The translations under genes and the position numbers were made by a program. The notes under the pieces are model-generated. The model searched no databases. It saw only the letters and a program-made list of their open reading frames with translations, and had not been told where the DNA came from. Positions 9,447-16,873 of a stretch of 18,292 bases of DNA are shown piece by piece; the first letter of the stretch is position 1, and each line of letters opens with the position of its first letter. Source of the stretch: CAYOPZ01 sp964406005 (GTDB taxonomy: Bacteria > Bacteroidota > Bacteroidia > Bacteroidales > SM23-62); contig CAYOPZ010000051.1 of the NCBI GenBank assembly GCA_964406005.1, positions 1-18,292 on the forward strand, written 5' to 3'.

Positions 9447-12400
9447 GCTGTACTTCGCCTCGTAATAAATTGTCATCTCAATGTCAACCAGATTGCGCAA
9501 ATCAAGTGCTGTACTTCCCTTTTCGATTGATAACACCCAGTTGGTATCCACACCCGATCCTTCAAATGGAAGCCGTATGCCTTCCTCGTGAGTATACAAT
9601 GCGAAGGTACTGTCGCCTTGAGCCTTGTTAAATACCACTCTTTGAGGATGTCTTCGCAACAATACCGGTTCAATACCCACTTCGTTCTCGTCGCTTTCCC
9701 GCATCACTACGGACAGACCGGGGTTCATCAAAGTCACATGAATGTCCTGGGTGGGGCCAATAAGTCCGTAAAACTTCAGTTCAATACCGGTGATCCGCTG
9801 ATCAATATGTCCCCATTCCCTGGGGTAATTGTAATGTCCCAGGTAAGTGAGTACCCCATCTTTAACCTGAAGGTTTAAATAATCATTACTTGTAATGAAA
9901 TTGAGAATACCTGTCTGCAGAAATTCCTGGAAGTGCAAGGGAAATGAATTGGCCAGGGAGATATTGCTGTGCGTTACAATGAAATTCTGTTCTGTAATCT
10001 CTTTCTGATTATTCATGCTCTCCACATCATCCTGAAGCATTTTCGCGGCCAATAAGCCCTGGTTTTGATATTGATAGTAATTGAACCGGATCGTATTGAT
10101 CTCAACACCTCGTATGAACTCCAACTCCCTTTCAGCCAACCAGGCGAAACGGGTACTAAAGTCCACGTACTTTTTATAGAGTCTTCTCGCTTCCCGGAAG
10201 AGAGCATGATAGGTCTCCGCTCCGATGGCCTTATTTAACAACATATTGAGCTGAGCATTGCTCAGCATTAAATCCAGGTGATAAATATTCAGCTGCTGTC
10301 TTGCTACTTCCATTCGCGCGGCAGCAACATTTCTTCCCTGGTCGGCAATCATCCGCTGATCTCTGAGACGGTTCAACTGATTCTCATAGTTCATCATCTC
10401 CTCTGCGAAATTGAACATGCTGCTCAACATTCCCAATCCGGCGCCGATGGCCATACCTGCCGGCCCCATGGCTCCACCCGAAGAAGCACCGCCACTGGCG
10501 CCTTGAAAACCGGTATTCCAGAACCTCACTGCCAATACCGGAGGAGCATTTCTAAACGCCTGGACCCGTTCCGCATCCTGCACCGCATTGTCTGCAGCTT
10601 CGTATTGCAGATCTGCCAAAACCTGATTTTCATGAGCCTCATTAACAATAAGTTCCCCCAGAACGATATTGGCTTCGGAATTGAGTAAATTTCGGAACGA
10701 CAATAATCTTTTCTCTCTTTCACTTTGCCAGCTTTCGTAGAAGCTTAAATAGTCCTTTTCCAGCGTAATGGCGATGTTTAAATAGTGCCTGGATTTTTTC
10801 AATAACTCCTCATAGGTATAAATACTGGTGTCATCCTGTCGATATCCAAAATAGTTCCGGCATTCTTTGATGTTTTTCAATCGCCAGCAGGCTTCACTGA
10901 CAATGGCAACAAGCCGGGGATTTGGATAGACACAAAGGCCGTATGCTTCCGCCAGCGGTTTTACAGGTTGGAATTGAATATCAATAATATCCGGAGGCAA
11001 AGCAGCAGACGCATCCGGATCTGATAAGTAGATCTTCTCTTCCGAAGTACCCGGATCATTTTTTTCACTATCAAAACTGTAGTAGTCCAGATCTTTGGAT
11101 TTACCTAGATTTCCGAAATCAACATAACCAACCGAAGTCCATATATACTGTTCCTTGGGAAGGGGGCTTTTTATCGACCATCCGGCCTCCCTTGAAATTA
11201 TTCTGCTTGAAAAAGAATTACGCTTTGCAATATGGTCTCCGACCGGAATGGTATTGGTCAGATGCTTTTTGTACTTCCCGATAAACGCTTCTAATTCTTC
11301 TTCATATTTATTCAGGCTCTTTTTACTTCCAGTTTGCAGTTTTGTAACTTCTTCCCTGATTTCGGCATCAATCAGGGAAGGATGGATCTTTTTCATCAAA
11401 TCTCTGAATTGATGAATAATGACCATTTTGACACCCCTGCCCCGGGCATTTTTTATCATTTTGCAGAGTCCTTCAAGTTTACCGATTTGCAGTACATCCA
11501 GTTCATTTACTTCACAGCAGGTTTCAATATCCAATAGAGAGATTATCCTGGCATACAATTCTTCCGCTTGAGTTATTGATTCATAAGTATCCCTGCGATA
11601 AAGCTGATCTGCCATATCCAGGTAGGTTTGTGACAAAATTGTTTTAGACAGGTTCTTCTCTGCGGCAGTTAATTCAAAAGGCAGAATAACGGGACATGCA
11701 ACCATACTGGTATCATGAATAAGAGAAAGCCAGCGAATTGCCTCTTCATAATCTTCTTGAGCTCTGAATATTTCTGCATATAATATCGGTACGATAAATT
11801 GTTTGAGGTATGGGAGATGATAAATAAATTGCAAAAGAATATTCCTGAGTGATTCGAGATCCGGAAATTTGGCCTCATCAATATCTATCCAGGCAATGGA
11901 ATCAGTTCCAACCAATTCAATGCGCAGATCATTGGTAATTTCAGTTTGGCTATTTAATTGTGATGCTACGTATTCAAAATAATCAGTCCCGGATGCTGAA
12001 GATCCGGTTTCAACCATGAAACCACTATAAACCGGCCTCAAACTGAACAGTGTATCATCAAATCCTACATGGTCGAATAATTTAATGACATGGCGCCCCG
12101 AATAGCCTTCCAGCAGTCCTTCTGTATCAGGTAAACTCAATGCCGATTTCAGCCTTTCCAAACCTTTTGGTTTCGCAGAGCCATAGGCATCTTCCAAATA
12201 AAACTTTGACGGGATGGGTATTGAAGCATATCCGGTTGAAATAAAACCATTCTGAAATAAAAAGTAACTGTTCAGCAGGGCAAGGCATTTTTGCCAATGT
12301 TGACTTGCGTCAAAACTCAAACCGCTTAAGGTCGTGACATACTGTCTGTAACTTATTGCCCCGTTATCCTTGAATTGTTCCACACTCTGATCAGGTCTGA

Positions 12401-14123
12401 AACCTCCTGATTTGATGGTCTTAAAGTGAGAATGAGAAAATGAAGGACCAAAACCTTCTTTTACTGTTTCCAAACTTTCCAGTGCGGCAAGAATCAGGGA
12501 TTTCGCTGAAATTGCATTCTCGCTCGATGCTATCGTAGGATCCTCTCCTTCTTGCGGTCCAAATATTTGTTTGATTGAATGGTATACCCCGGTGTAGAAA
12601 GTATAGAAACCGCCAAAAATATCACTATACCGACCGAATATATCGGATAGATGAATATTACCTCCTTCTGATTCTTTGATCCGAATGTCTTCCTTTGTAT
12701 CCCAACTTCCGTCATCAATCCTGTCTTCATGCACAATCCATTGTTTCTTAACCTCCAATGCCCAACCCGGCGGATCGTCAAGGTTTAATACCTCATCAAG
12801 ATATCCCCACCAATAGGCGCGTGCCTGAAATTTGGAAGTCCCTGTCAGGATACTATTCAGGCTGCTGGTCCAATCATTTATTCTGGCAATATTGTATTCA
12901 AAACTGGTTTCAGGAGAATCACCCGGGTCACTTTCGTGCACTATGAAACCGGGTAATGCAGGCAACTCCTGAGTGAAGTAACTCACATACTTCAATTCCG
13001 GATAATAACGGTATAATACCATTGTCTGCCATTGCGAGAAACTGAGAAAACGAATATCAGAATCCTCGAAAGTTGGGGGGATTAAAAACTGTTTTTTATT
13101 TACACGCAGATCTCTTTGCAGTTTGGTGATCAATGTCTGAACCAGGTTTTCAGTAAAACAAGTGGTTTCATTCGTGCTGTCTAGGTTTCCAATATCGATA
13201 CCCATATCCACCAGTGTCTGACCACCTTCATAAAAGGTTTCCAACAGATAAAACAAATATGCCTTTTCAGAAAAAACACTATTGTCCCAATCGCATTCAC
13301 ACGGTTTCGGACCGGGTATTTCCTCCTCATCGGGAAATCGTTCTCTGCAAACATTGATCCTGATCAATTTCAGGATTAATTCGAGAACCTGGCAAATCTC
13401 CTTTTTTGTATAATTCTCACTGGTAATTATGGTTTCCAGTGATTTGATAATTGCCTGCAGGACCGTTTGACTTTCAATCTTGAAGTCGATCCTGGAAGTG
13501 TAAGAAAGTTGGTCGTTGATATTATTGTAATAGTCATATAATCTATGCACTACCGTTCTTAACTGGGCATTGCTCAGTGCTTTCAATTTCCCGCAAAGGC
13601 ATTCTACCAGTTTTGAATCACGTACCAGGCAGAGTTCCGTAAGTGATTCCACCTTACATGATTCCAATATGCTAATGAATTCAGGGGGGACCAGTCCGGC
13701 CACACTCAGGTTCGCTCTTCTCTTAATATCAAGCAGGTCCTTTTTAGCTACCCCAGTCAGAGATCTTGATAAATTTTCCAGCTTTTCCCCGGCAATCTGT
13801 TCAATTGTGTAATAACCTTTGTCTGCAATTTTTTCGGCTACCTCACCAGAAAGATGAGGTATTTGATTTCTCAGAGTCCTGCCCGTTTGAAGATGAGTGG
13901 CTTCTCGCTTTATATCCCGGACTTTTTGAATCAAGGTTTTTTGGTCTTCCTTTTGCCATTTGGGAATGGAGTACTTTTTAAAATGAGTTATAATCCTGCT
14001 GTCCGGAAGATTTTTTAAATCTGGAAGTGATTTGACTTTCAAATCTTCAATTAAGACCCTTTTCTCAAATTCATTTAATGATTGAATATTATGAATCAGG
14101 CTTTTCTGAAGTTGTGTCTTCAT
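8160..14123 (-). CDS. TcA-like Tc toxin subunit (pentameric translocation channel) with C-terminal lectin-like extension
   Basis: A 1987 aa protein; Photorhabdus TcdA1 is about 2500 aa. Order: an N-terminal helical region with a helix-hairpin-helix-like stretch (88-139), helical shell segments (about 150-750), a TPR-like helical region (about 775-870), then the start of the conserved TcA core (AYGLCVYPNPRLV near 1060). Long amphipathic helices (about 1095-1195) lead into a Gly/Ala-rich turn (1205-1237) and a second long helix set (about 1245-1400). This looks like the pore-forming hairpin, with the Gly-rich part at the membrane tip. The TcB-binding domain follows (about 1395-1559; GHYNYPREWGHID, LPFEGSGVDTNW at 1518). 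Residues 1560-1987 are extra. Homologous TcA pentamers bind host receptors, insert at a pH shift and translocate the TcC cargo. This is the first gene of the operon, behind a 490-base non-coding region. No signal peptide is visible, as in other Tc subunits. Confidence 0.88.
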   Translation of the reverse strand: MKTQLQKSLIHNIQSLNEFEKRVLIEDLKVKSLPDLKNLPDSRIITHFKKYSIPKWQKEDQKTLIQKVRDIKREATHLQTGRTLRNQIPHLSGEVAEKIADKGYYTIEQIAGEKLENLSRSLTGVAKKDLLDIKRRANLSVAGLVPPEFISILESCKVESLTELCLVRDSKLVECLCGKLKALSNAQLRTVVHRLYDYYNNINDQLSYTSRIDFKIESQTVLQAIIKSLETIITSENYTKKEICQVLELILKLIRINVCRERFPDEEEIPGPKPCECDWDNSVFSEKAYLFYLLETFYEGGQTLVDMGIDIGNLDSTNETTCFTENLVQTLITKLQRDLRVNKKQFLIPPTFEDSDIRFLSFSQWQTMVLYRYYPELKYVSYFTQELPALPGFIVHESDPGDSPETSFEYNIARINDWTSSLNSILTGTSKFQARAYWWGYLDEVLNLDDPPGWALEVKKQWIVHEDRIDDGSWDTKEDIRIKESEGGNIHLSDIFGRYSDIFGGFYTFYTGVYHSIKQIFGPQEGEDPTIASSENAISAKSLILAALESLETVKEGFGPSFSHSHFKTIKSGGFRPDQSVEQFKDNGAISYRQYVTTLSGLSFDASQHWQKCLALLNSYFLFQNGFISTGYASIPIPSKFYLEDAYGSAKPKGLERLKSALSLPDTEGLLEGYSGRHVIKLFDHVGFDDTLFSLRPVYSGFMVETGSSASGTDYFEYVASQLNSQTEITNDLRIELVGTDSIAWIDIDEAKFPDLESLRNILLQFIYHLPYLKQFIVPILYAEIFRAQEDYEEAIRWLSLIHDTSMVACPVILPFELTAAEKNLSKTILSQTYLDMADQLYRRDTYESITQAEELYARIISLLDIETCCEVNELDVLQIGKLEGLCKMIKNARGRGVKMVIIHQFRDLMKKIHPSLIDAEIREEVTKLQTGSKKSLNKYEEELEAFIGKYKKHLTNTIPVGDHIAKRNSFSSRIISREAGWSIKSPLPKEQYIWTSVGYVDFGNLGKSKDLDYYSFDSEKNDPGTSEEKIYLSDPDASAALPPDIIDIQFQPVKPLAEAYGLCVYPNPRLVAIVSEACWRLKNIKECRNYFGYRQDDTSIYTYEELLKKSRHYLNIAITLEKDYLSFYESWQSEREKRLLSFRNLLNSEANIVLGELIVNEAHENQVLADLQYEAADNAVQDAERVQAFRNAPPVLAVRFWNTGFQGASGGASSGGAMGPAGMAIGAGLGMLSSMFNFAEEMMNYENQLNRLRDQRMIADQGRNVAAARMEVARQQLNIYHLDLMLSNAQLNMLLNKAIGAETYHALFREARRLYKKYVDFSTRFAWLAERELEFIRGVEINTIRFNYYQYQNQGLLAAKMLQDDVESMNNQKEITEQNFIVTHSNISLANSFPLHFQEFLQTGILNFITSNDYLNLQVKDGVLTYLGHYNYPREWGHIDQRITGIELKFYGLIGPTQDIHVTLMNPGLSVVMRESDENEVGIEPVLLRRHPQRVVFNKAQGDSTFALYTHEEGIRLPFEGSGVDTNWVLSIEKGSTALDLRNLVDIEMTIYYEAKYSDRYRAVQEEKDTTGNYIRLPERLARTRVFAFASGELVDQFYSFQNPAQPSGFRDLRIVTFNTRSEDFGPNEGSQSIDEVTLYAKSTSLAGSSPVFKLSSGLLDVTNKTFGNVSTDFQNQIEYPPGSGAFIPARGYVDSTNLALASGGDPARGLNRLIQKNKAVEREWTIKVFPENLSEPFISKNMAGETLNTRGETVNSVTDTDILTGIQNTGDRRLSLNINSNEREIWDNYHTQFKVWIDEGTFICMLNSYDSIGIYVQIKPNIDKGIEIGSFNGSTLSQASSTPAWPNPINWYINTNEWYLVDCLSILTGNANERFVRLTIDGTVVWEGVVALDPQTGNGGIEFQIKGKTSLKIDDILVKRIDNSGSEIRELFADTCDGKKASHWTGLQTSASAPGFVLKEDKNLAMDLSGIDDLFFILNYSFEVK

Positions 14124-14613
14124 TTTTTATATGTTTTTGTCATTTTGTAGCCTTTTCTGAAGATGTAACCTTCCCCGAAAATCAAACAGTGCAAGATCGG
14201 ACATTTAGCATGGATGTCCCTTCAATGTTTAATCGGAAAATTTATAAAAGGTAGCCGAACATATTGCTGCTTTTTGATGAAAATCACCCGATTATTTGTT
14301 TTAACAGGTAAATTCCGGATTGTTTTCTAATCATTCCGTATAGTGATTCACTGGTCATGATCTGCCTGAGATCCAGTAGTATTTACGTTTTTGTCATTTT
14401 TAATGAACAATATCGTTCATTAGTAATATAAAATTTTATATATCTGTAATGAACAATAGTTATGCAACTTGTTTTCTGTAAAATATTCAAACCAGAGTTG
14501 ATTTTAGCCCCCTCACCTATAATATTCTAACGAGTAACTAACCATGGGGATACGGAAATTGTCAGAATATGGCTACGAAATACTTTAGGAACAAGGGTAA
14601 GTCTTCAGGAGAA
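14124..14613. other. 490-base non-coding control region upstream of the Tc operon
   Basis: No convincing gene is seen on either strand. The region lies upstream of the TcA start and downstream of the stop of the TolB-like gene. It holds the palindromic cluster at 14401-14458. It also holds two copies of GTTTTTGTCATTTT (14133-14146 and 14387-14400) and an 11-base repeat CTTTTCTGAAG (14101-14111, inside the TcA start, and 14152-14162). I found no good TTTG/TAnnTTTG promoter on the - strand here, so the Tc operon may need an activator or an alternative sigma factor. Confidence 0.6.
14401..14458. promoter_or_regulatory. Candidate operator: inverted and direct TAATGAAC repeats around an AT palindrome
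   Basis: TAATGAAC (14401-14408) and GTTCATTA (14415-14422) form a perfect 8-base inverted repeat with a 6-base spacer. The longer left arm TAATGAACAATA (14401-14412) recurs as a direct repeat at 14447-14458. Between them lies the perfect 16-base palindrome ATATAAAATTTTATAT (14426-14441). This arrangement looks like a multi-site binding region for a dimeric regulator. It is about 280 bases upstream of the TcA start, so it could control the toxin operon from a distal promoter. The bound protein is unknown. Confidence 0.45.
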
Positions 14614-15519
14614 TCATTCAGGCAACTCATAGCTGAAAAAAGCAATTTTCCTGCTGTCAGGCGACCATGAGTTTACATTGATGGTGCCTTGTCCTCCAAA
14701 AAGGTCGACCAATGTCTGCGGCGTCCCGCCGCTTGCAGGGATCATCCTGATACTTACTTGTTTATAAGGTGGGTGATTGCCCGGTTCCACATCGCCTTTC
14801 CGGAAAGTCAGAAAGACAACCTTCTGTCCGTCCGGAGAAACATGGGGGAACCAGTTGTTGGCCTCATCAAATGTCATCTGGGTTTGCCCGCTCCCATCTG
14901 ATCTCATGCGCCAAACCTGCATCAGGCCGGTTCGAACCGAATTAAACCAAATAAATCTGCCGTCCGGGGAGTATTCAGGACCATCGTCCAGCCCCTCTGT
15001 TGAAGTGAGCCGGATTTCTTCACCTCCCTCCACCGGCACTACATATACATCATATTGACCATTGCGTGATGCACAATATGCCAATTCCCGGTTATCCGGT
15101 GAGATACCGTGCAAATAGCTGGGGCCTTCGGAAGTAACCAGGGTCGGTTCACCTCCCGCAACAGGCACCACGTAAATCAGGGAACGGAATGAATTACCCT
15201 CCATGGCACTGAAGCAGAGCAATTTTCCATCCGATGAAATGACATGATCGTTGTTGCAATTTGCAACACTTCCGGTATTTATAAGCTCTGGCTCTCCGCC
15301 CCCGACAGGGATCTTGTATATCAATCCTTCCATGTTGTATACAAGGAACTTTCCGTCAGGAGTCCAGTTAGGGGCTTCCGCCCGGCCTTTGAATTCTTTT
15401 ACAATTTCACGCTTCAACGATCCTGTTTCTATGATTTCCAGCCTGCTGATCACATCTTGCGATTCCGTGACGACCGGATGTATCAGGATAAAAGGGATGA
15501 TGTATTTTGCTTTGCCCAT
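14614..15519 (-). CDS. TolB-like PD40 beta-propeller protein
   Basis: A 301 aa protein built from six PD40 (WD40-like, TolB-type) repeats, each marked by an S/T-P/S-D-G/N/S motif: TPDGKFLVY (53), SSDGKLLCF (95), SPDNRELAY (140), SPDGRFIWF (184), SPDGQKVVF (228) and SPDSRKIAF (286). This predicts a six-bladed propeller. It resembles a widespread group annotated as TolB-family proteins whose exact role is unknown; it is not the Pal-associated TolB itself, which carries an extra N-terminal domain. The start at 15519 is set by an in-frame stop three codons upstream. The first 20 residues hold a short hydrophobic stretch (YIIPFILIHPVV) that is a poor signal peptide, so location is uncertain. It is transcribed in the same direction as the Tc operon but sits 490 bases upstream with its own start region, so a shared function is not shown. 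Confidence 0.82.
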   Translation of the reverse strand: MGKAKYIIPFILIHPVVTESQDVISRLEIIETGSLKREIVKEFKGRAEAPNWTPDGKFLVYNMEGLIYKIPVGGGEPELINTGSVANCNNDHVISSDGKLLCFSAMEGNSFRSLIYVVPVAGGEPTLVTSEGPSYLHGISPDNRELAYCASRNGQYDVYVVPVEGGEEIRLTSTEGLDDGPEYSPDGRFIWFNSVRTGLMQVWRMRSDGSGQTQMTFDEANNWFPHVSPDGQKVVFLTFRKGDVEPGNHPPYKQVSIRMIPASGGTPQTLVDLFGGQGTINVNSWSPDSRKIAFFSYELPE

Positions 15520-15866
15520 ATTGAGTCAGGAATTGTGTTTTTAAAAGTAAGAATTAATCTGATTTTCCCAACTTTGATTATAAAAAAGCTAAGTAAATTG
15601 TGTGGGGATGAGCCTCTAAACTCTCTGAATCTCACAGGTTATTCCAGGGTTTGTACGATGAGTTCAACATTGTTTAAGATCAAATATTTTTGTAACTTCC
15701 TTTTACTTTCTCCTAAAGACAAGAATTCTTTATGGGAATGACGTAGCGAAGTTGTGTGATACCAGTTCAATATATCCAATCTTAAATGACAGAATTTTCA
15801 TTCAAATAAGAGTGCTCTACTGTAAAAGGCAGTAGATTACTATGTTAGATTTATTAATTAAATATC
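15520..15866. other. 347-base divergent intergenic region
   Basis: It separates the - strand TolB-like gene from the + strand DUF2007 gene. It holds a weak candidate promoter for the former (15542-15572). A perfect 7-base inverted repeat TCTACTG/CAGTAGA (15816-15822 and 15830-15836, 7-base loop) lies just ahead of the DUF2007 gene. A TATTTTTG box at 15685-15692 fits the -7 consensus but has no correctly spaced TTTG. No credible coding region is seen. Confidence 0.5.
15542..15572 (-). promoter_or_regulatory. Weak candidate promoter for the TolB-like gene
   Basis: Read on the - strand: GTTG (15572-15569; consensus TTTG), 19 bases, then TACTTTTA (15549-15542; consensus TAnnTTTG). Each box has one mismatch but the spacing is right. 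The predicted leader is about 16 bases. This is a motif reading only. Confidence 0.3.
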
Positions 15867-16115
15867 ATGTCCAATCCGAATGATCTTGTAACCATTTTCT
15901 CTGGCAATATATTTGAAGCTAATCGAATCAAAATTGAGTTGGAGGACAATGGCATTCCTGCCTTTCTAAATGATGAATTAATTGGAGGATCAATTGCACC
16001 TTGGCATGCTGCTCCGGGGGGAGCCGGTGCTGTAAAGGTTACTGTAGCCCTAAAGAATAGGGAAGAAGCAAACAAAATCATTCAGCATCTGGATCAGTCA
16101 GGTACTGAGGCATAG
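15867..16115 (+). CDS. DUF2007-domain small protein (putative signal-transducing protein)
   Basis: An 82 aa protein matching the DUF2007 pattern. It opens with VTIFSGNIFEANRIKIELEDNGIPAFL (a beta strand, a helix that recurs in PII-like/ferredoxin-like folds, then a strand). A variable Gly/Pro-rich loop follows (GGSIAPWHAAPGGAGA, about 40-55), then VKVTVALKNREEANKII (56-72). Proteins of this family are small, cytosolic and of unknown function; the signalling label comes from the family's structural annotation. The start follows an AT-rich leader without a Shine-Dalgarno sequence. It is 19 bases upstream of the next small gene, so the two may be co-transcribed. Confidence 0.8.
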   Translation: MSNPNDLVTIFSGNIFEANRIKIELEDNGIPAFLNDELIGGSIAPWHAAPGGAGAVKVTVALKNREEANKIIQHLDQSGTEA

Positions 16116-16134
16116 TAAATCGTATATTGTACAT

Positions 16135-16314
16135 ATGATACAGAAGGTAATAACAAAACGAAAAAAAGACGACAGTTCTATCTTGGACGATCTGGCTTAC
16201 TGGCAGAAACGTTCACCTGAAGAACGAATTTCTGCTGTTGAAATACTAAGACGTCAATATTATGGAAGTTCAGGAAGACTTCAGAGAGTTTCTCGCATTG
16301 TTGAATGCGCATGA
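16135..16314 (+). CDS. 59 aa conserved small protein overlapping the nucleotidyltransferase gene
   Basis: An ATG at 16135 opens a 59-codon frame ending in TGA at 16312-16314. The product is basic at its N-terminus (MIQKVITKRKKDDSSIL) and then has DDLAYWQKRSPEERISAVEI followed by LRRQYYGSSGRLQRV. I recall small proteins with this SPEERI-AVE-LRRQYYG pattern lying directly upstream of nucleotidyltransferase genes in many bacteria, but they have no assigned function. Its last 53 bases overlap the start of the downstream gene in another frame, which suggests translational coupling and a joint role, possibly antitoxin-like or as a subunit. Function is unknown. Confidence 0.7.
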   Translation: MIQKVITKRKKDDSSILDDLAYWQKRSPEERISAVEILRRQYYGSSGRLQRVSRIVECA

Positions 16315-16708
16315 AGTAAAATTCATGATCGTCGGAGGCTACGCTTTGGCTTTTCATGGCGCACCCCGTTTTACAGGCGATATTGATGTATTTGCAAAGC
16401 CAGACCACGAAAACGCCGAACGCATAATCAATGCATTGGCGGATTTCGGTTTCAGCTCTCTTGATCTCACTATCACAGATCTTCAAGATCAAAACAAGGT
16501 GATTCAGCTTGGACTTCCCCCTGTACGGATTGATATAATTACATCAATCAGCGGTGTAACATGGGAGGAAGCTTATGGTTCAAAAGAACCAGGTCTTTTT
16601 GGTGATGTACCCATTTCGTACATTGGAAGAAAACAATTTATTATCAACAAACGAGCAACTGGACGCAAGAAAGATCTAGCCGATATTGAAGCTCTTGGAG
16701 AAGAGTAA
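16262..16708 (+). CDS. Nucleotidyltransferase-fold protein (AbiEii/MNT-like, DUF6036-type)
   Basis: A 148 aa protein with the polymerase-beta nucleotidyltransferase signature: VGGYALAFHG (24-33, the GG loop), TGDIDVF (38-44, with Asp40 and Asp42 as metal ligands) and VRIDI with the third Asp at 91. It ends with GRKKDLADIEAL (134-145), the helix found at the end of this family's core. All three acidic residues are present, so it is probably active. Relatives include minimal nucleotidyltransferases and AbiEii-like toxins that add nucleotides to RNA or protein; the substrate here cannot be read. It starts inside the 59 aa gene and stops a few bases before an attC-like repeat, as a gene-cassette end would. 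The start at 16262 gives the conserved MEVQEDFREFLALLN beginning. Confidence 0.8.
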   Translation: MEVQEDFREFLALLNAHEVKFMIVGGYALAFHGAPRFTGDIDVFAKPDHENAERIINALADFGFSSLDLTITDLQDQNKVIQLGLPPVRIDIITSISGVTWEEAYGSKEPGLFGDVPISYIGRKQFIINKRATGRKKDLADIEALGEE

Positions 16709-16710
16709 TC

Positions 16711-16810
16711 AGCAGAACAAATCGCTACAGCCGACCGCTTTACGCGTGTCACGTTCTTTGCATAAATATGGCAAATCCCCGTGCCACGCTACAGCTAAGT
16801 TCAACCGTTT
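16711..16810 (+). repeat. attC-like structured repeat with long hairpin
   Basis: Just after the nucleotidyltransferase stop, AACAAATCGCTACAGCCGACC opens an element ending GCTACAGCTAAGTTCAACCGTTT. The left end resembles the left end of integron attC sites, and the right end resembles their GCTTAACTCAGGCGTT arm. Inside is a hairpin: GCGTGTCACG (16744-16753) pairs with CGTGCCACGC (16780-16789) with one G-T pair, and TTTGCATA pairs with TATGGCAAA nearer the loop. CGCTACAGC occurs twice (16723-16731 and 16787-16795). The outer arms pair poorly and the GTTRRRY core is imperfect, so a decayed attC or another dispersed repeat is possible. Confidence 0.5.
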
Positions 16811-16873
16811 AAATGAATTAGTCAAATCTTCAATTTTGTATTACAATAATTTCTCATTAAAACATTTTATATC

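Noticed and set aside
15244..15741. 165-codon + strand frame opposite the TolB-like gene
   Set aside because: Its first half is the antisense of a clear PD40 gene and the rest covers low-complexity intergenic sequence; it has no recognisable domain.
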